Assembly (NCBI RefSeq): GCF_000308375.1
Contig: NZ_BAFQ01000206.1
Span: 40,036-104,035, forward strand
Length of the DNA: 64,000 nucleotides
Reading direction: 5' to 3'
Source: Nocardia aobensis NBRC 100429
Lineage (GTDB): Bacteria > Actinomycetota > Actinomycetes > Mycobacteriales > Mycobacteriaceae
How positions within the stretch are numbered: the first letter of the stretch is position 1; every line of letters begins with the position of its first letter. This document shows positions 34,055 to 45,359 of this stretch, piece after piece. The notes under the pieces are model-generated. The model was not told where the DNA came from, made no database searches, and was given only the letters and a program-made list of their open reading frames with translations. Position numbers and translations under genes: made by a program.

Positions 34055-34666
34055 TCAGCTCACGAGTTCGTGCAGCAGGCCGGGGAATTCGGTGAGGTCG
34101 CGCAGGACGACATCGGCGCCGGCGGCCCGCAGCTCGGCCGCGTCACACGGACCGCTGGTCACGCCGACCGCATAGGCCGCCGCAGTGCGGGCGCCGCGCA
34201 TATCGCCGATATGGTCGCCCACGTACACGCTCGCCTCGTGGTCGCGCAGCGCCTGGGCCTTCTGCTCGGCCCACAGGTCGCCGATCACCGCGTCGGCCGG
34301 GATGTCGAGGTGGGTCAGATGCAGTTTCGCGTTCGGCTCGTATTTGCCGGTGACCACGATCACGCGGCCGCCCAGCGCCCGCACCGCCGCGGCCGCGGCG
34401 CGGGCGCCGGGCAGTTCCACCGTGCCGGTGATCGCGTACTCCGGATACATCTCCCGATACAGATCGGCGACGGCCGCGACGCGGTCGGCGGGGAACCAGT
34501 TGGCCAGCTCGTGTTCCAGCGGCGGGCCGAGGCGGGTGACGACCAGATCGCTGTCGATCGGCGTGCCGGTGCGCCGCGACAATTCCCGATAGCAGGCGCG
34601 GATACCGGGACGGGAATCGATCAGCGTCATATCGAGGTCGAAGCCGACCGTGAGCGGTGCCGTCAT
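34055..34666 (-). CDS. HAD-family phosphatase (phosphoglycolate phosphatase-like)
   Basis: 203 aa. Motif I is VGFDLDMTLIDSRPGI (DxDxT), motif II is VIVVTGKYEP, motif III lies around ADAVIGDLWAEQKAQAL, and motif IV is YVGDHIGDMRGARTA. A helical cap sits between motifs I and II. The start at 34666 is used since extra upstream residues would precede the conserved first strand. Follows an SdpI-like gene by 17 bp on the same strand. The natural phosphate ester is not known. Confidence 0.9.
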   Translation of the reverse strand: MTAPLTVGFDLDMTLIDSRPGIRACYRELSRRTGTPIDSDLVVTRLGPPLEHELANWFPADRVAAVADLYREMYPEYAITGTVELPGARAAAAAVRALGGRVIVVTGKYEPNAKLHLTHLDIPADAVIGDLWAEQKAQALRDHEASVYVGDHIGDMRGARTAAAYAVGVTSGPCDAAELRAAGADVVLRDLTEFPGLLHELVS

Positions 34667-34683
34667 ACCGGACGGCGGGCGGA

Positions 34684-35088
34684 TCACTCGGCCGGCTGGC
34701 AGGCGTCGCGCAGTGAGCACGCGCCGCAGGAGCTACCGCAGCCGCCCGCCTCGGCCGGGGCGAGGCCCGCGATGGCCTCGTTCGCCGCGTTCACACCGGC
34801 GCCCAGGGTGAACAGCGCCACGACCAGCGCTACCGCGGCGGCGGCCAAGCCCACCCATACGGTCGCGACCAGCGCGATCGCACCGGCGGCGGCGAGCAGC
34901 AGACCCGCACCGACCGAGGTGGGCCCGGCGACGCGGTTGGCCACGCGATACGCCTCTTCGGTGCGCAGGGCCTCTTCGGTGTGAACACCGAAGAAACGAT
35001 TGGGTGGCAGGGTGCCGGTCAGCCCGAGCACGCCCGTGACCAGGGCCACGGCCGCAAGCAGAAACAGGAGGAGCGCGACCACGAACAC
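34684..35088 (-). CDS. SdpI-like membrane protein with Cys-rich tail
   Basis: 134 aa with three membrane helices (about 2-22, 60-78 and 80-100). The loop TGTLPPNRFFGVHTEEALRTEEAYRVANRVAG is the SdpI/YfhL signature. An unusual C-terminal tail has six Cys (GGCGSSCGACSLRDACQ), possibly metal binding, not part of the core family. SdpI-type proteins can protect against peptide toxins. The GTG start is the only one near the family start. Confidence 0.82.
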   Translation of the reverse strand: MFVVALLLFLLAAVALVTGVLGLTGTLPPNRFFGVHTEEALRTEEAYRVANRVAGPTSVGAGLLLAAAGAIALVATVWVGLAAAAVALVVALFTLGAGVNAANEAIAGLAPAEAGGCGSSCGACSLRDACQPAE

Positions 35089-35256
35089 CCGGAATACGGT
35101 ACTCCGGTATCAAAACGTGGTGCCCGCGGGGCTCGCCGCCGCCACGAACGCCCCGCTCACCCCTTTTTGGGTGCTGACGTGCGCAGGCTCTACCCTGAGT
35201 GACGACGTTGTCCACAGACGTTCACCAGGGGAACTCGGCGACAAGAAGGCAGGACC

Positions 35257-38238
<2,982 letters not shown>

Positions 38239-38259
38239 CACGTTCCCGCGCTGGGGATT

Positions 38260-38420
38260 TCAGCGCGGCGACAACAGCACGTCGTCGAGGGTGACCATCG
38301 AGAGCCGGCGCTCGCGGATGATGTCGACCAACCGGCCGTAACAATGCGTGACGGCCGGATGGTTGGCATGGCCGATGACGATCGCCTGCGGGGTGGAGTA
38401 CTTCGCGGCCTCCAGCCGAT
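38260..38420 (-). pseudogene. Polysaccharide deacetylase, C-terminal remnant
   Basis: Read leftwards, about 53 in-frame codons end at a TGA at 38260. They encode a stretch with STPQAIVIGHANHPAVTHC, then LVDIIRERRLSMVTLDDVLL. This matches the C-terminal His-bearing strand and last helix of actinobacterial polysaccharide deacetylases. No catalytic N-terminus follows upstream: the frame runs into the SDR gene's 3' end, in a different phase. It is a leftover of a deleted gene, or was truncated when the SDR gene arrived. Confidence 0.65.
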
Positions 38421-39131
38421 TCAGCGGGCGATCGGGCGCAGCACGATCTCGGTCGGGTGCCCGTCGCGAGGCGTCTCGACGGCATTGCGGACGGCACGGG
38501 CGACGGTCGCCGCGGTGAGAAATTCGTCCGGGTTGTAATCCCGCTCCTCGGAGGCGACGATCGCGCGCTGCATTTCGGTGTCGATGCGCCCCGGGTGGAC
38601 GGAGGTGACGCGCAGGCTCGGTTCCTCCAGCCGCAGCGCGTCACCGAAGGCGCGCAGCCCGAATTTGCTCGCGGCGTATACGCCCCAGCCCGGGTTGGCA
38701 CGCAGGCCGGCGCCCGAATTGATCAGCACCACATGGCCGCTCGCGGCGCGCAGCGCGGGAAGTAGCAGCCGGGTCAGCTCGGCGACGGCAATCAGATTGG
38801 CTTCCAGGGTGTTTCGCCACTGCTCGACCGACGATTCGGCGAGCGATCCCAGTTCGGCGACACCCGCGTTGTGCACCAGTACGTCCAGGCGGTCGATCGA
38901 CGCCGTGGCGGCGGGCAGTGCGGCGTAATCGGTCAGATCGACCGGCCACGGTTCGGCATCGGGAAGTTCCGTCCGGATCGGCGCCAGCGATTCCGCCGAG
39001 CGCGCGCCCAGCAGCAGCCGGTGCGTTCCCGCCAGCTCCCGCGCGATCGCGGCCCCCAGGCCCCGGCTGGCGCCGGTGATCAAGGCGGTCGGTACATCCT
39101 GTGCGGCAGTGGATTCCGAAGTTGCGGCCAT
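38421..39131 (-). CDS. Short-chain dehydrogenase/reductase
   Basis: 236 aa. TALITGASRGLGAAIARELA is the TGxxxGxG cofactor motif, LVHNAGVAELG the NAG motif, VLINSGAGLRANPGWGVYAASKFGL the Ser and YxxxK catalytic set (Tyr and Lys three apart). The start at 39131 fits the family; the longer frame runs into the tandem repeats. The 3' end abuts the deacetylase remnant. Substrate unknown. Confidence 0.93.
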   Translation of the reverse strand: MAATSESTAAQDVPTALITGASRGLGAAIARELAGTHRLLLGARSAESLAPIRTELPDAEPWPVDLTDYAALPAATASIDRLDVLVHNAGVAELGSLAESSVEQWRNTLEANLIAVAELTRLLLPALRAASGHVVLINSGAGLRANPGWGVYAASKFGLRAFGDALRLEEPSLRVTSVHPGRIDTEMQRAIVASEERDYNPDEFLTAATVARAVRNAVETPRDGHPTEIVLRPIAR

Positions 39132-39180
39132 GTGCCCACCGTAGACCCCCCACCGCCCCGGCTGGGGCGGCGCTTGCCAC

Positions 39181-39249
39181 GCACGGCACCGTCGCGGCGC
39201 TACGCACGGCACCGTCGCGGCGCTACGCACGGCACCGTCGCGGCGCTAC
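39181..39249. repeat. Three tandem copies of a 23-bp repeat
   Basis: Three exact 23-bp copies (39181-39203, 39204-39226, 39227-39249), each beginning GCACGGCACCGTCGCGGCGC, stand head to tail with a short partial copy after. They lie between the SDR gene and the glucosylglycerate hydrolase. Such a non-coding minisatellite is prone to slippage. No known function. Confidence 0.85.
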
Positions 39250-39526
39250 GCACCGGGGAGGGACGTCCCGGACAATTGCACCGCCGCGAGCGGACATCTG
39301 TCGTCCATCGGTGGCGAGCCCCGGCCGATGGGTGTAATCCGGATTCGAACAACCGGCTCACAGCGGCGGGCGGGGACGAACACCGCGCATGACGAAGAAC
39401 GAGGCGATGAGGGTGGACACTGCCGAACAGGTGACCGGGCCGGACCATGCCCCAGCAGCGGCCGGTGTGCGGCACGCGACGCCGGGGCGGCGCGCATATC
39501 TGAAGGTGACGTCGCAGAATAGGGAA

Positions 39527-40861
39527 ATGAACGGTCCCGGCTTCACCCCCACCCAACTGGCTGCCCGGGCCTCCTATCTGCTCCGCGGCAACGATCTGGG
39601 GACCATGACCAGCGCGGCCCCGAAGCTCTATCCCCATATGTGGAGCTGGGACGCCGCCTTCGTCGCGGTCGGCTTGGCGCCGCTGAGTGTGGAGCGCGCC
39701 GTGGTCGAACTCGACACCCTGCTGTCGGCGCAGTGGCGCAACGGGATGATCCCGCACATCGTGTTCGCCAACGGGGTGGACGGCTATTTCCCGGGACCGA
39801 GCCGGTGGGAGTGTCGCCGGCTGGCCACGAACGCCCCCGCCGGTCCCGATACATCGGGCATCACCCAGCCGCCGGTGCACGCGATCGCGGTTCAGCGCAT
39901 CCTCGACCATTCCCGGCGCCACGGCCGCACCACCCGGGCGGTTGCCGCGGAATTCCTGGATCGGCGCTGGGTCGATCTGATGCGGTGGCATCGCTGGCTG
40001 GCCCATGCCCGCGACCCCAAACAGCACGGCCGGATCACCCTGTATCACGGCTGGGAATCCGGAATGGACAATTCGCCGCGGTGGGATCGCGCCTACGCCA
40101 ACGTGGTGGTCGGCGACCTGCCGCCGTATCGGCGGGCCGATATCGACGTGGTCGACCCGGCGCAGCGTCCCTCCGATCGCGAATACGACCGCTACCTGTG
40201 GCTTGTGGAACAAATGCGTCGTTGTGGATACGACGATTTTCAACTCGCCTCGACGATGAGCTTCGCTGTGGAGGATGTCTTCGTCACCGCCGTCTTCGCG
40301 CTGGCCTGCGAGGTGCTGGCGGGAATCGGGGAGGACTACCGCATGCCGCACGCCGACGTCCGCGAGCTCTACGAGTGGGCCGACTATTTCCGCGCCGGCG
40401 TGATCGCTACCGCCGACCCGCGCTCCGGCGCCGCGCGCGACTTCGACCTGCGCGCCGACGAGTGGATCGGCACCGAGACGCTGGCCATGTTCGCACCGCT
40501 GCTGTGCGGGGGGCTGCCGCGCGCCACCGAACGCAGCCTGCTGCGACTGTTCGAAGGTCCGCGCTTCTGCGGACACCCCGATCTGCGCTACGCGCTGCCG
40601 CCCTCGACCTCGCCGGTGTCGAAGGATTTCCGCCCCCGCGAATACTGGCGCGGGCCGGTCTGGCCGGTGATGAGCTGGCTGTTCTCCTGGGTCTTCGCCC
40701 GCCGCGGCTGGGCCGAACGGTCCTTCATGCTGCGTGCGGAAGGTTTGCGGCAGGCGGGCGACGGCAGCTTCGCGGAGTACTACGACCCGTTCACCGGGGA
40801 CCCGCTGGGGAGCATGCAGCAGTCCTGGACGGCGGCCGCGGTCCTCGACTGGCTCGGATGA
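39527..40861 (+). CDS. Glucosylglycerate hydrolase (GH63-like)
   Basis: 444 aa from the ATG at 39527. The opening pattern HMWSWDAAFVAVGLAP, then WESGMDNSPRWD (Asp181) and FAEYYDPFTG (Glu417) fits the glucosyl/mannosylglycerate hydrolase group. In the Mycolicibacterium hassiacum enzyme the catalytic pair is recalled as Asp182 and Glu419, nearly the same numbering, which also supports this start. It hydrolyses glucosylglycerate to glucose and glycerate, a reaction used after nitrogen limitation. The glycerate kinase at 15612-16790 would use the glycerate. The earlier ATG at 39389 gives an unconserved leader. Confidence 0.85.
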   Translation: MNGPGFTPTQLAARASYLLRGNDLGTMTSAAPKLYPHMWSWDAAFVAVGLAPLSVERAVVELDTLLSAQWRNGMIPHIVFANGVDGYFPGPSRWECRRLATNAPAGPDTSGITQPPVHAIAVQRILDHSRRHGRTTRAVAAEFLDRRWVDLMRWHRWLAHARDPKQHGRITLYHGWESGMDNSPRWDRAYANVVVGDLPPYRRADIDVVDPAQRPSDREYDRYLWLVEQMRRCGYDDFQLASTMSFAVEDVFVTAVFALACEVLAGIGEDYRMPHADVRELYEWADYFRAGVIATADPRSGAARDFDLRADEWIGTETLAMFAPLLCGGLPRATERSLLRLFEGPRFCGHPDLRYALPPSTSPVSKDFRPREYWRGPVWPVMSWLFSWVFARRGWAERSFMLRAEGLRQAGDGSFAEYYDPFTGDPLGSMQQSWTAAAVLDWLG

Positions 40862-40899
40862 GTCACACGTAAACACTGGTCACAAGCGCCTCGGCTGCC

Positions 40900-40905
40900 T
40901 ACTCT
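40900..40905 (+). promoter_or_regulatory. Probable -10 box for leaderless GH25 gene
   Basis: TACTCT lies 7 nt before the ATG at 40913, with no ribosome site. Confidence 0.35.
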
Positions 40906-40912
40906 CGTAGCC

Positions 40913-41671
40913 ATGTATCGACGCACCGTGGCTCGTCCGAAAGTCCGTCGCTTCACCGCAGCCCTGCCGCTGCTCGCCGTTGCCGGCATATTTTCGGCAA
41001 CCGGTATCGCCTCCGCCGGACCCACCGGGCCGGATGTGTCGTCCTGGCAGCACATCGACGGCCGTCTGATCGATTGGTTCGCGGTCCGCGCCTCCGGGCA
41101 CAACTTCGCCATGGTGAAGGCCACCGAGGGGCTGAACTACGTCAATCCCTATTTCGTCCCCGACAGCCTGCTCATGCGCGCGGCCGGGGTCGCGCGCGGC
41201 ACCTATCACTACGCCCATCCGGATCTGCCGCCGGAACCGCAGGCCGCCCTCTATGCCGCGGTCGTCCTCGGCCAGAACGGCCCGCTGGACCTGCCGCCGG
41301 TTCTCGATATGGAGAATTCCGGCGGATTGCCCCCGGCGGCGCTGATCGACTGGACCCATCGCTATCTGACCACGGTGCAGGCGTTGACCGGCCGCGTGCC
41401 GATCATCTACACCTACCCGCGGTTCTGGCAGACGGCGATGGCCGATTCCGACCAGTTCCACCAATATCCGCTGTGGATCGCCGATTACCGCGGTAACGCC
41501 CAGCCCGAGGTGCCCGGCGGCTGGCCGGCGTGGACCTTCTGGCAGACCACCGATTCCGGCAGTGTGCCCGGTATCGCGGGCAATACCGACCTCAACGTCT
41601 ACAGCGGAGCGCAGGGCAATTTCGCGCAGTTCGCCAATATGCCGTTCAGCGGCAGCAGTTCGGGCAGTTAG
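40913..41671 (+). CDS. Secreted GH25 lysozyme-like protein
   Basis: 252 aa. A signal peptide with a basic start (MYRRTVARPKVRR) and a hydrophobic core (AALPLLAVAGIFSATG) is followed by the GH25 fold: GPDVSSWQHIDG (first catalytic Asp), MVKATEGLNYVNPYF, GTYHYAHPD and PPVLDMENSGG with the catalytic Asp-Glu pair, then WIADYRG and WTFWQTTDSG. It would cut peptidoglycan. Secreted. Its stop overlaps that of the convergent ABC ATPase by 4 nt (TTAG). Confidence 0.9.
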   Translation: MYRRTVARPKVRRFTAALPLLAVAGIFSATGIASAGPTGPDVSSWQHIDGRLIDWFAVRASGHNFAMVKATEGLNYVNPYFVPDSLLMRAAGVARGTYHYAHPDLPPEPQAALYAAVVLGQNGPLDLPPVLDMENSGGLPPAALIDWTHRYLTTVQALTGRVPIIYTYPRFWQTAMADSDQFHQYPLWIADYRGNAQPEVPGGWPAWTFWQTTDSGSVPGIAGNTDLNVYSGAQGNFAQFANMPFSGSSSGS

Positions 41672-42495
41672 AGGATCTGGGACAGAAACTGTTGCAGGCG
41701 TGGGGTTTCCGGATCGTCGAAGAGGCGTTCCGGAGACCCCGACTCCACCACCTTGCCCTGGTCCATGAACACCACACTGTCGGAAACCGAACGGGCGAAA
41801 CCCATTTCGTGGGTCACCACGATCATCGTCATACCGCCGGAAGCCAGATCCGCCATCAGTGAGAGCACGCCCTTGACCAGCTCCGGGTCCAGGGCCGAGG
41901 TCGCCTCGTCGAACAGCATGAGTTCCGGTTTCATCGCCAGCGCGCGGGCGATGGCGACGCGTTGCTGCTGACCACCGGACAGATTCGCGGGCCGGGTATC
42001 GGCGCGCGCCGCCAATCCGACCGCCTCGAGTTGTTCCAACGCCAGCGCCCGCGCCGCTTCCTTGCTCAGGCCGCGCAGTTTCCGCGGTCCGAGGGCCACG
42101 TTCTCGGCCACCGTCTTGTGCGGGAACAAATTGAAATGCTGAAAGACCATCCCGATGCGCTGCCGCAGCCGATCCGGATTCTCGCCCAGCACCGACACCC
42201 CGTCGATGAGAACATCGCCGGAATCGGGTTCGTGCAGACGGTTCAACACCCGCAACAGGGTGGATTTTCCCGAACCGGACGGGCCGATGACCGTGGTGGT
42301 GTGACCGGCCTCGACGTGGATGTCGACGCCGCGCAGCACCTGGTTGTTGCCGAGGGTCAGATGCAGATCCACCCCGGTCAGCGAGGAACTCGTGCCCACG
42401 CCGGCGCCCTTCCGGTCGCTCACGCCGTCGGCATTCTGGTCGCTCACGCCGTCGGCATTCTGGTCGCTCACGCCGTCGGCATTCTGGTCGCTCAC
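41668..42495 (-). CDS. Amino-acid ABC transporter ATP-binding protein
   Basis: 275 aa from the GTG at 42495, overlapping the stop of the permease fusion gene (GTGA). Walker A IGPSGSGKSTLLRVLN, Q-loop MVFQHFNLFPHKTV, signature LSGGQQQRVAIARAL, Walker B LMLFDEATSALD, H-loop VVTHEM. This is the polar amino acid uptake (GlnQ/GluA) type. The first residues are a tandem repeat of VSDQNADG from a 24-bp DNA repeat, so the exact start is uncertain: GTG codons occur in each copy. Confidence 0.94.
   Translation of the reverse strand: MSDQNADGVSDQNADGVSDQNADGVSDRKGAGVGTSSSLTGVDLHLTLGNNQVLRGVDIHVEAGHTTTVIGPSGSGKSTLLRVLNRLHEPDSGDVLIDGVSVLGENPDRLRQRIGMVFQHFNLFPHKTVAENVALGPRKLRGLSKEAARALALEQLEAVGLAARADTRPANLSGGQQQRVAIARALAMKPELMLFDEATSALDPELVKGVLSLMADLASGGMTMIVVTHEMGFARSVSDSVVFMDQGKVVESGSPERLFDDPETPRLQQFLSQIL
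42400..42495. repeat. 24-bp tandem repeat spanning the ABC ATPase start
   Basis: Three exact 24-bp copies (42424-42447, 42448-42471, 42472-42495) plus one degenerate copy (42400-42423). On the coding strand each begins GTGAGCGAC and offers a GTG start. Translation adds VSDQNADG per copy, ahead of the conserved ATPase domain. Confidence 0.9.
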
Positions 42496-44288
42496 GCTCC
42501 GCGTCCTTCCGTGATGACTGCCTGGTCGATTTCGTCGGCGGCGGCTTCGGCGCGGCCGGTGCGCAATCGGCGGTCGATGTAGTTCACCAGGTGGGTGAGC
42601 GGGATGGTGAGCAGCAGATAGACCAGGCCCGCCGCGACCAGCGGCGACAGATTTCCGGTCTGGGAATTCAGGTCGCGGCCGACGGCGAACAGTTCCCGCT
42701 GGGAGGCGAGCAGGCCGAGGAAGTAGATCAGCGAGGAATCCTTGATCAGCGCGATGAACTGGTTCATCAGCGCCGGCAGCACCCGCCGCACACCCTGCGG
42801 AATCACCACCAGCGTCATGGACTGCCGATAGCCGAATCCGATCGCGCGCGCGGCCTCCAACTGCCCCGGCTCCACCGATTGGATACCCGAGCGGAAGATC
42901 TCGCCGATATAGGCCGAGGCCAGCAGCGCCAGCGCGACGGCCCCCAGCCAGTACGGATTGTTCCCGGTGATCCCCTTGACGATCGGGCCGATGCCCAGGC
43001 CGATCAACAGGATGATCACCACCGCGGGCAAACCGCGGAAGATGTCGGTGTAGACCCGCGCGGGCCACCGCAACCAGCGGGTGCGCGAAATACCGGCCAC
43101 CGCCAGCAGAATGCCGATCAGCGTGCCCAGCACCCCCGAAACCAGCGCCAGAATCAGCGTATTCGGCAAACCGGTCTTGAACAGATCGGGAAATGCCTTG
43201 CGGTACAACGACCAGTCGAAGAACGTTTCCTTCAGTTGCGTCAGCGTCGATTTCGGCGCGTTCTGCTGATCGCTGTGCTGATGTTCGGCCGCGATTTTCT
43301 CGAAGTCCGGAAGTTGCGGCATCGGCGCGGATTTGGAGCCCGGTTTCCAGCCCGGCGGCAGCGGGCGCGGCACCCAATCGGAGTAGAGCTTGGCGTAGGT
43401 CCCATCGGCGATCACCGCGTCGAGGCCGGAATTGAGCGCGTCGATCAGCGGCTGATTGTTCTTGCGGACCGCCCAGGCGGTGAAATTGTCCAGGCTGAAG
43501 GTGTTCTGCACGATCGAGGTGGGATCACCCGGTTTGATCGCACCGGTGGCCTGCTGGGACGGCGCGACCCAGGCATCGATCTGCCCGGTCTTCAGATTCG
43601 CGTAAGCGGTGTTGTAGTCGGGGAATTTCACCGCGTCCAGATGCAACGTGCCGCTGACGTATTCGTCCTGTACGGTGCCCTGCACCACGCCGATCCGCAC
43701 GCCCGGTTTCAGATCCGAGAACCCCTGGATCGCACTGCCGTTGGGCACCACGAGCGAGAAGTAACCGAAGTCGTAGCCGTTGGTGAAACCGACCTGCTGC
43801 CGCCGCGCATCGGTGGTGGTGATGCTGGACGACCCCACGTCGAACCGGCCGGTGGCGACCAGCGAGAGCAGCGAGGCGAATTCGGTGCCGGAGAACTGCA
43901 CCCGCAATCCGAGCTTCGCGGCGATCGCCTTCAGCAGTTCGTTGTCGAATCCGGTGAAGGTCCCCGACGGATTCACGCAGATACTCGGCGGCGCATCCGA
44001 CAGCGTGCCCACGCTCAGCACACCGGGCTGGGACAAACCGAGCTTGGTGACATCGATCGAACTCAGCGGCGCGGTGGTCGCGGTGGTGTAGCGATCGGTG
44101 CCGGCCGTCGCACCGCTCGCCAGTTTCGTCGGCGCGGGGGAGGCGGCCGAGGGCCCGGGCGGTGCGCACAGGTTCGAGGCCTGCGACGAGCTGCCGCCGT
44201 CGGAACTGCAGGCGACGGCGAACAGCAGCATCATCGCCGCCATCAGCGCGATCAGCGCACGCGGGCGCGAGACGGGCAAACGGGCCAT
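42492..44288 (-). CDS. Amino-acid ABC transporter fused substrate-binding lipoprotein and permease
   Basis: 598 aa. The N-terminal signal ends in the lipobox FAVAC, then residues about 60-330 form a polar amino-acid-binding domain (GTFTGFDNELLKAIAAKLGL, DVGSSSITTTDARRQQVGFT). After a linker the membrane part (about 370-585) has five helices and the permease loop ESVEPGQLEAARAIGFGYRQ with the EAA-like pattern. Such fused proteins need only one ATPase, encoded next. A TAGGGT box 8 nt before the ATG fits a leaderless start. Confidence 0.93.
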   Translation of the reverse strand: MARLPVSRPRALIALMAAMMLLFAVACSSDGGSSSQASNLCAPPGPSAASPAPTKLASGATAGTDRYTTATTAPLSSIDVTKLGLSQPGVLSVGTLSDAPPSICVNPSGTFTGFDNELLKAIAAKLGLRVQFSGTEFASLLSLVATGRFDVGSSSITTTDARRQQVGFTNGYDFGYFSLVVPNGSAIQGFSDLKPGVRIGVVQGTVQDEYVSGTLHLDAVKFPDYNTAYANLKTGQIDAWVAPSQQATGAIKPGDPTSIVQNTFSLDNFTAWAVRKNNQPLIDALNSGLDAVIADGTYAKLYSDWVPRPLPPGWKPGSKSAPMPQLPDFEKIAAEHQHSDQQNAPKSTLTQLKETFFDWSLYRKAFPDLFKTGLPNTLILALVSGVLGTLIGILLAVAGISRTRWLRWPARVYTDIFRGLPAVVIILLIGLGIGPIVKGITGNNPYWLGAVALALLASAYIGEIFRSGIQSVEPGQLEAARAIGFGYRQSMTLVVIPQGVRRVLPALMNQFIALIKDSSLIYFLGLLASQRELFAVGRDLNSQTGNLSPLVAAGLVYLLLTIPLTHLVNYIDRRLRTGRAEAAADEIDQAVITEGRGA

Positions 44289-44396
44289 AGCCGAGAACCC
44301 TAGCGGGGCCGGCGGCGCGCCGAGGGCGGCGACGCGGGTCCACGGGCCGCCGCCCCTGCCACATCGCCCGGCGGAAATCGAATCCCGCTGATTCGA

Positions 44397-45191
44397 TCAG
44401 GCGATACCGGCCACCGACTCCGGATTGAAGTTGTCCCGCCATGCGACGGCCTGCTCGACCACGCTCAGGTCGTAGTCGGGTCCGCCGGCGCCCACGGTGA
44501 ACAGCGTCGCCCCGGCGCCCACCAGCCGCTCGGCCTGTTCGGCACCGGGCCAGGACACCGACCGCTCGATCCGGTTCGCGTCGGTGCCGACCTCGGCGCA
44601 GTGTTCGGCCAGGATCTTCGATTTGCGTTCCAGCGCTTCGATATCGGCGAAGCTGTGCCAGATGTCGGCGTATTCGGCCACCAGTCGCAACGTCTTTCGC
44701 TCACCACCGCCACCGATCAGAATCGGAATGTGGCGCGTCGGTTGCGGATTCAGCTTCGGCAGCCGGGCGTCGATGCGCGCGAGGTATTCCTTCAGCAACG
44801 CCAGACGTGTTCCGGGCGTGCCGAATTCGTAGCCGTATTGGTCGTAGTCCTTCTGGAACCAGCCGGCGCCGATGCCGAGGATCAGCCGGCCGCCGGAAAT
44901 GTGGTCGACGGTGCGGGCCATATCGGCGAGCAGATCGGGATTGCGATATCCGCCGCCGGTCACCAGTGCGCCGAGTTCGACGCGTTCGGTCTGCTCGGCG
45001 ATCGCACCGAGCATGGTCCAGCATTCGAAATGCGCGCCGTCGGGATCGCCGGTGAGCGGATAGAAGTGATCCCAGTTGAACACGATGTCGACGCCCGCAT
45101 CCTCGGCCCGGCGCACCGCATCCCGGATCAACCCGTAATCGGGAGCATGTTGCGGCTGTAGCTGAACTCCGATGCGAACCGGTCGAGTCAT
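44397..45191 (-). CDS. F420-dependent LLM-class oxidoreductase
   Basis: 264 aa TIM-barrel protein. RIGVQLQPQHAPDYGLIRDA, FNWDHFYPL (His as in F420 enzymes), ALVTGGGYRNPDLLADMART and RLILGIGAGWFQKDYDQYG are the luciferase-like motifs. It resembles mycobacterial Rv0044c-type proteins that lie near leuS. Uses reduced or oxidised F420 on an unknown substrate. AAGGAG 7-8 nt before the ATG. Last gene on this strand before a divergent ABC ATPase. Confidence 0.88.
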   Translation of the reverse strand: MTRPVRIGVQLQPQHAPDYGLIRDAVRRAEDAGVDIVFNWDHFYPLTGDPDGAHFECWTMLGAIAEQTERVELGALVTGGGYRNPDLLADMARTVDHISGGRLILGIGAGWFQKDYDQYGYEFGTPGTRLALLKEYLARIDARLPKLNPQPTRHIPILIGGGGERKTLRLVAEYADIWHSFADIEALERKSKILAEHCAEVGTDANRIERSVSWPGAEQAERLVGAGATLFTVGAGGPDYDLSVVEQAVAWRDNFNPESVAGIA

Positions 45192-45359
45192 CCGATGCTC
45201 CTTCGTCTCGTGAGCTGCTCTCGCGGCCGGTCAGCGGCCCTTGACGAGGCTACTCGCCCGCTGCACCCCGTGCGGGGCGCTGGGTTACTGTGGGGCGCGC
45301 ACCGACCCCTCTACTCGGATCGTCCGGCACGTTCCTGCCGGTGAAGGGATTGATTCACC

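Noticed and set aside
35100..35256. T-box or attenuator upstream of leuS
   Set aside because: No T-box core sequence, no anti-terminator pairing and no leader peptide with Leu codons were visible.
39200..40876. 558-residue leftward frame opposite glucosylglycerate hydrolase
   Set aside because: It is the high-GC antisense shadow of the hydrolase and runs into the tandem repeat; composition is Arg/Gly-rich with no domain.
39181..42495. Two tandem repeats as possible CRISPR arrays
   Set aside because: Units adjoin directly without spacers, and no cas gene is present. They are minisatellites.
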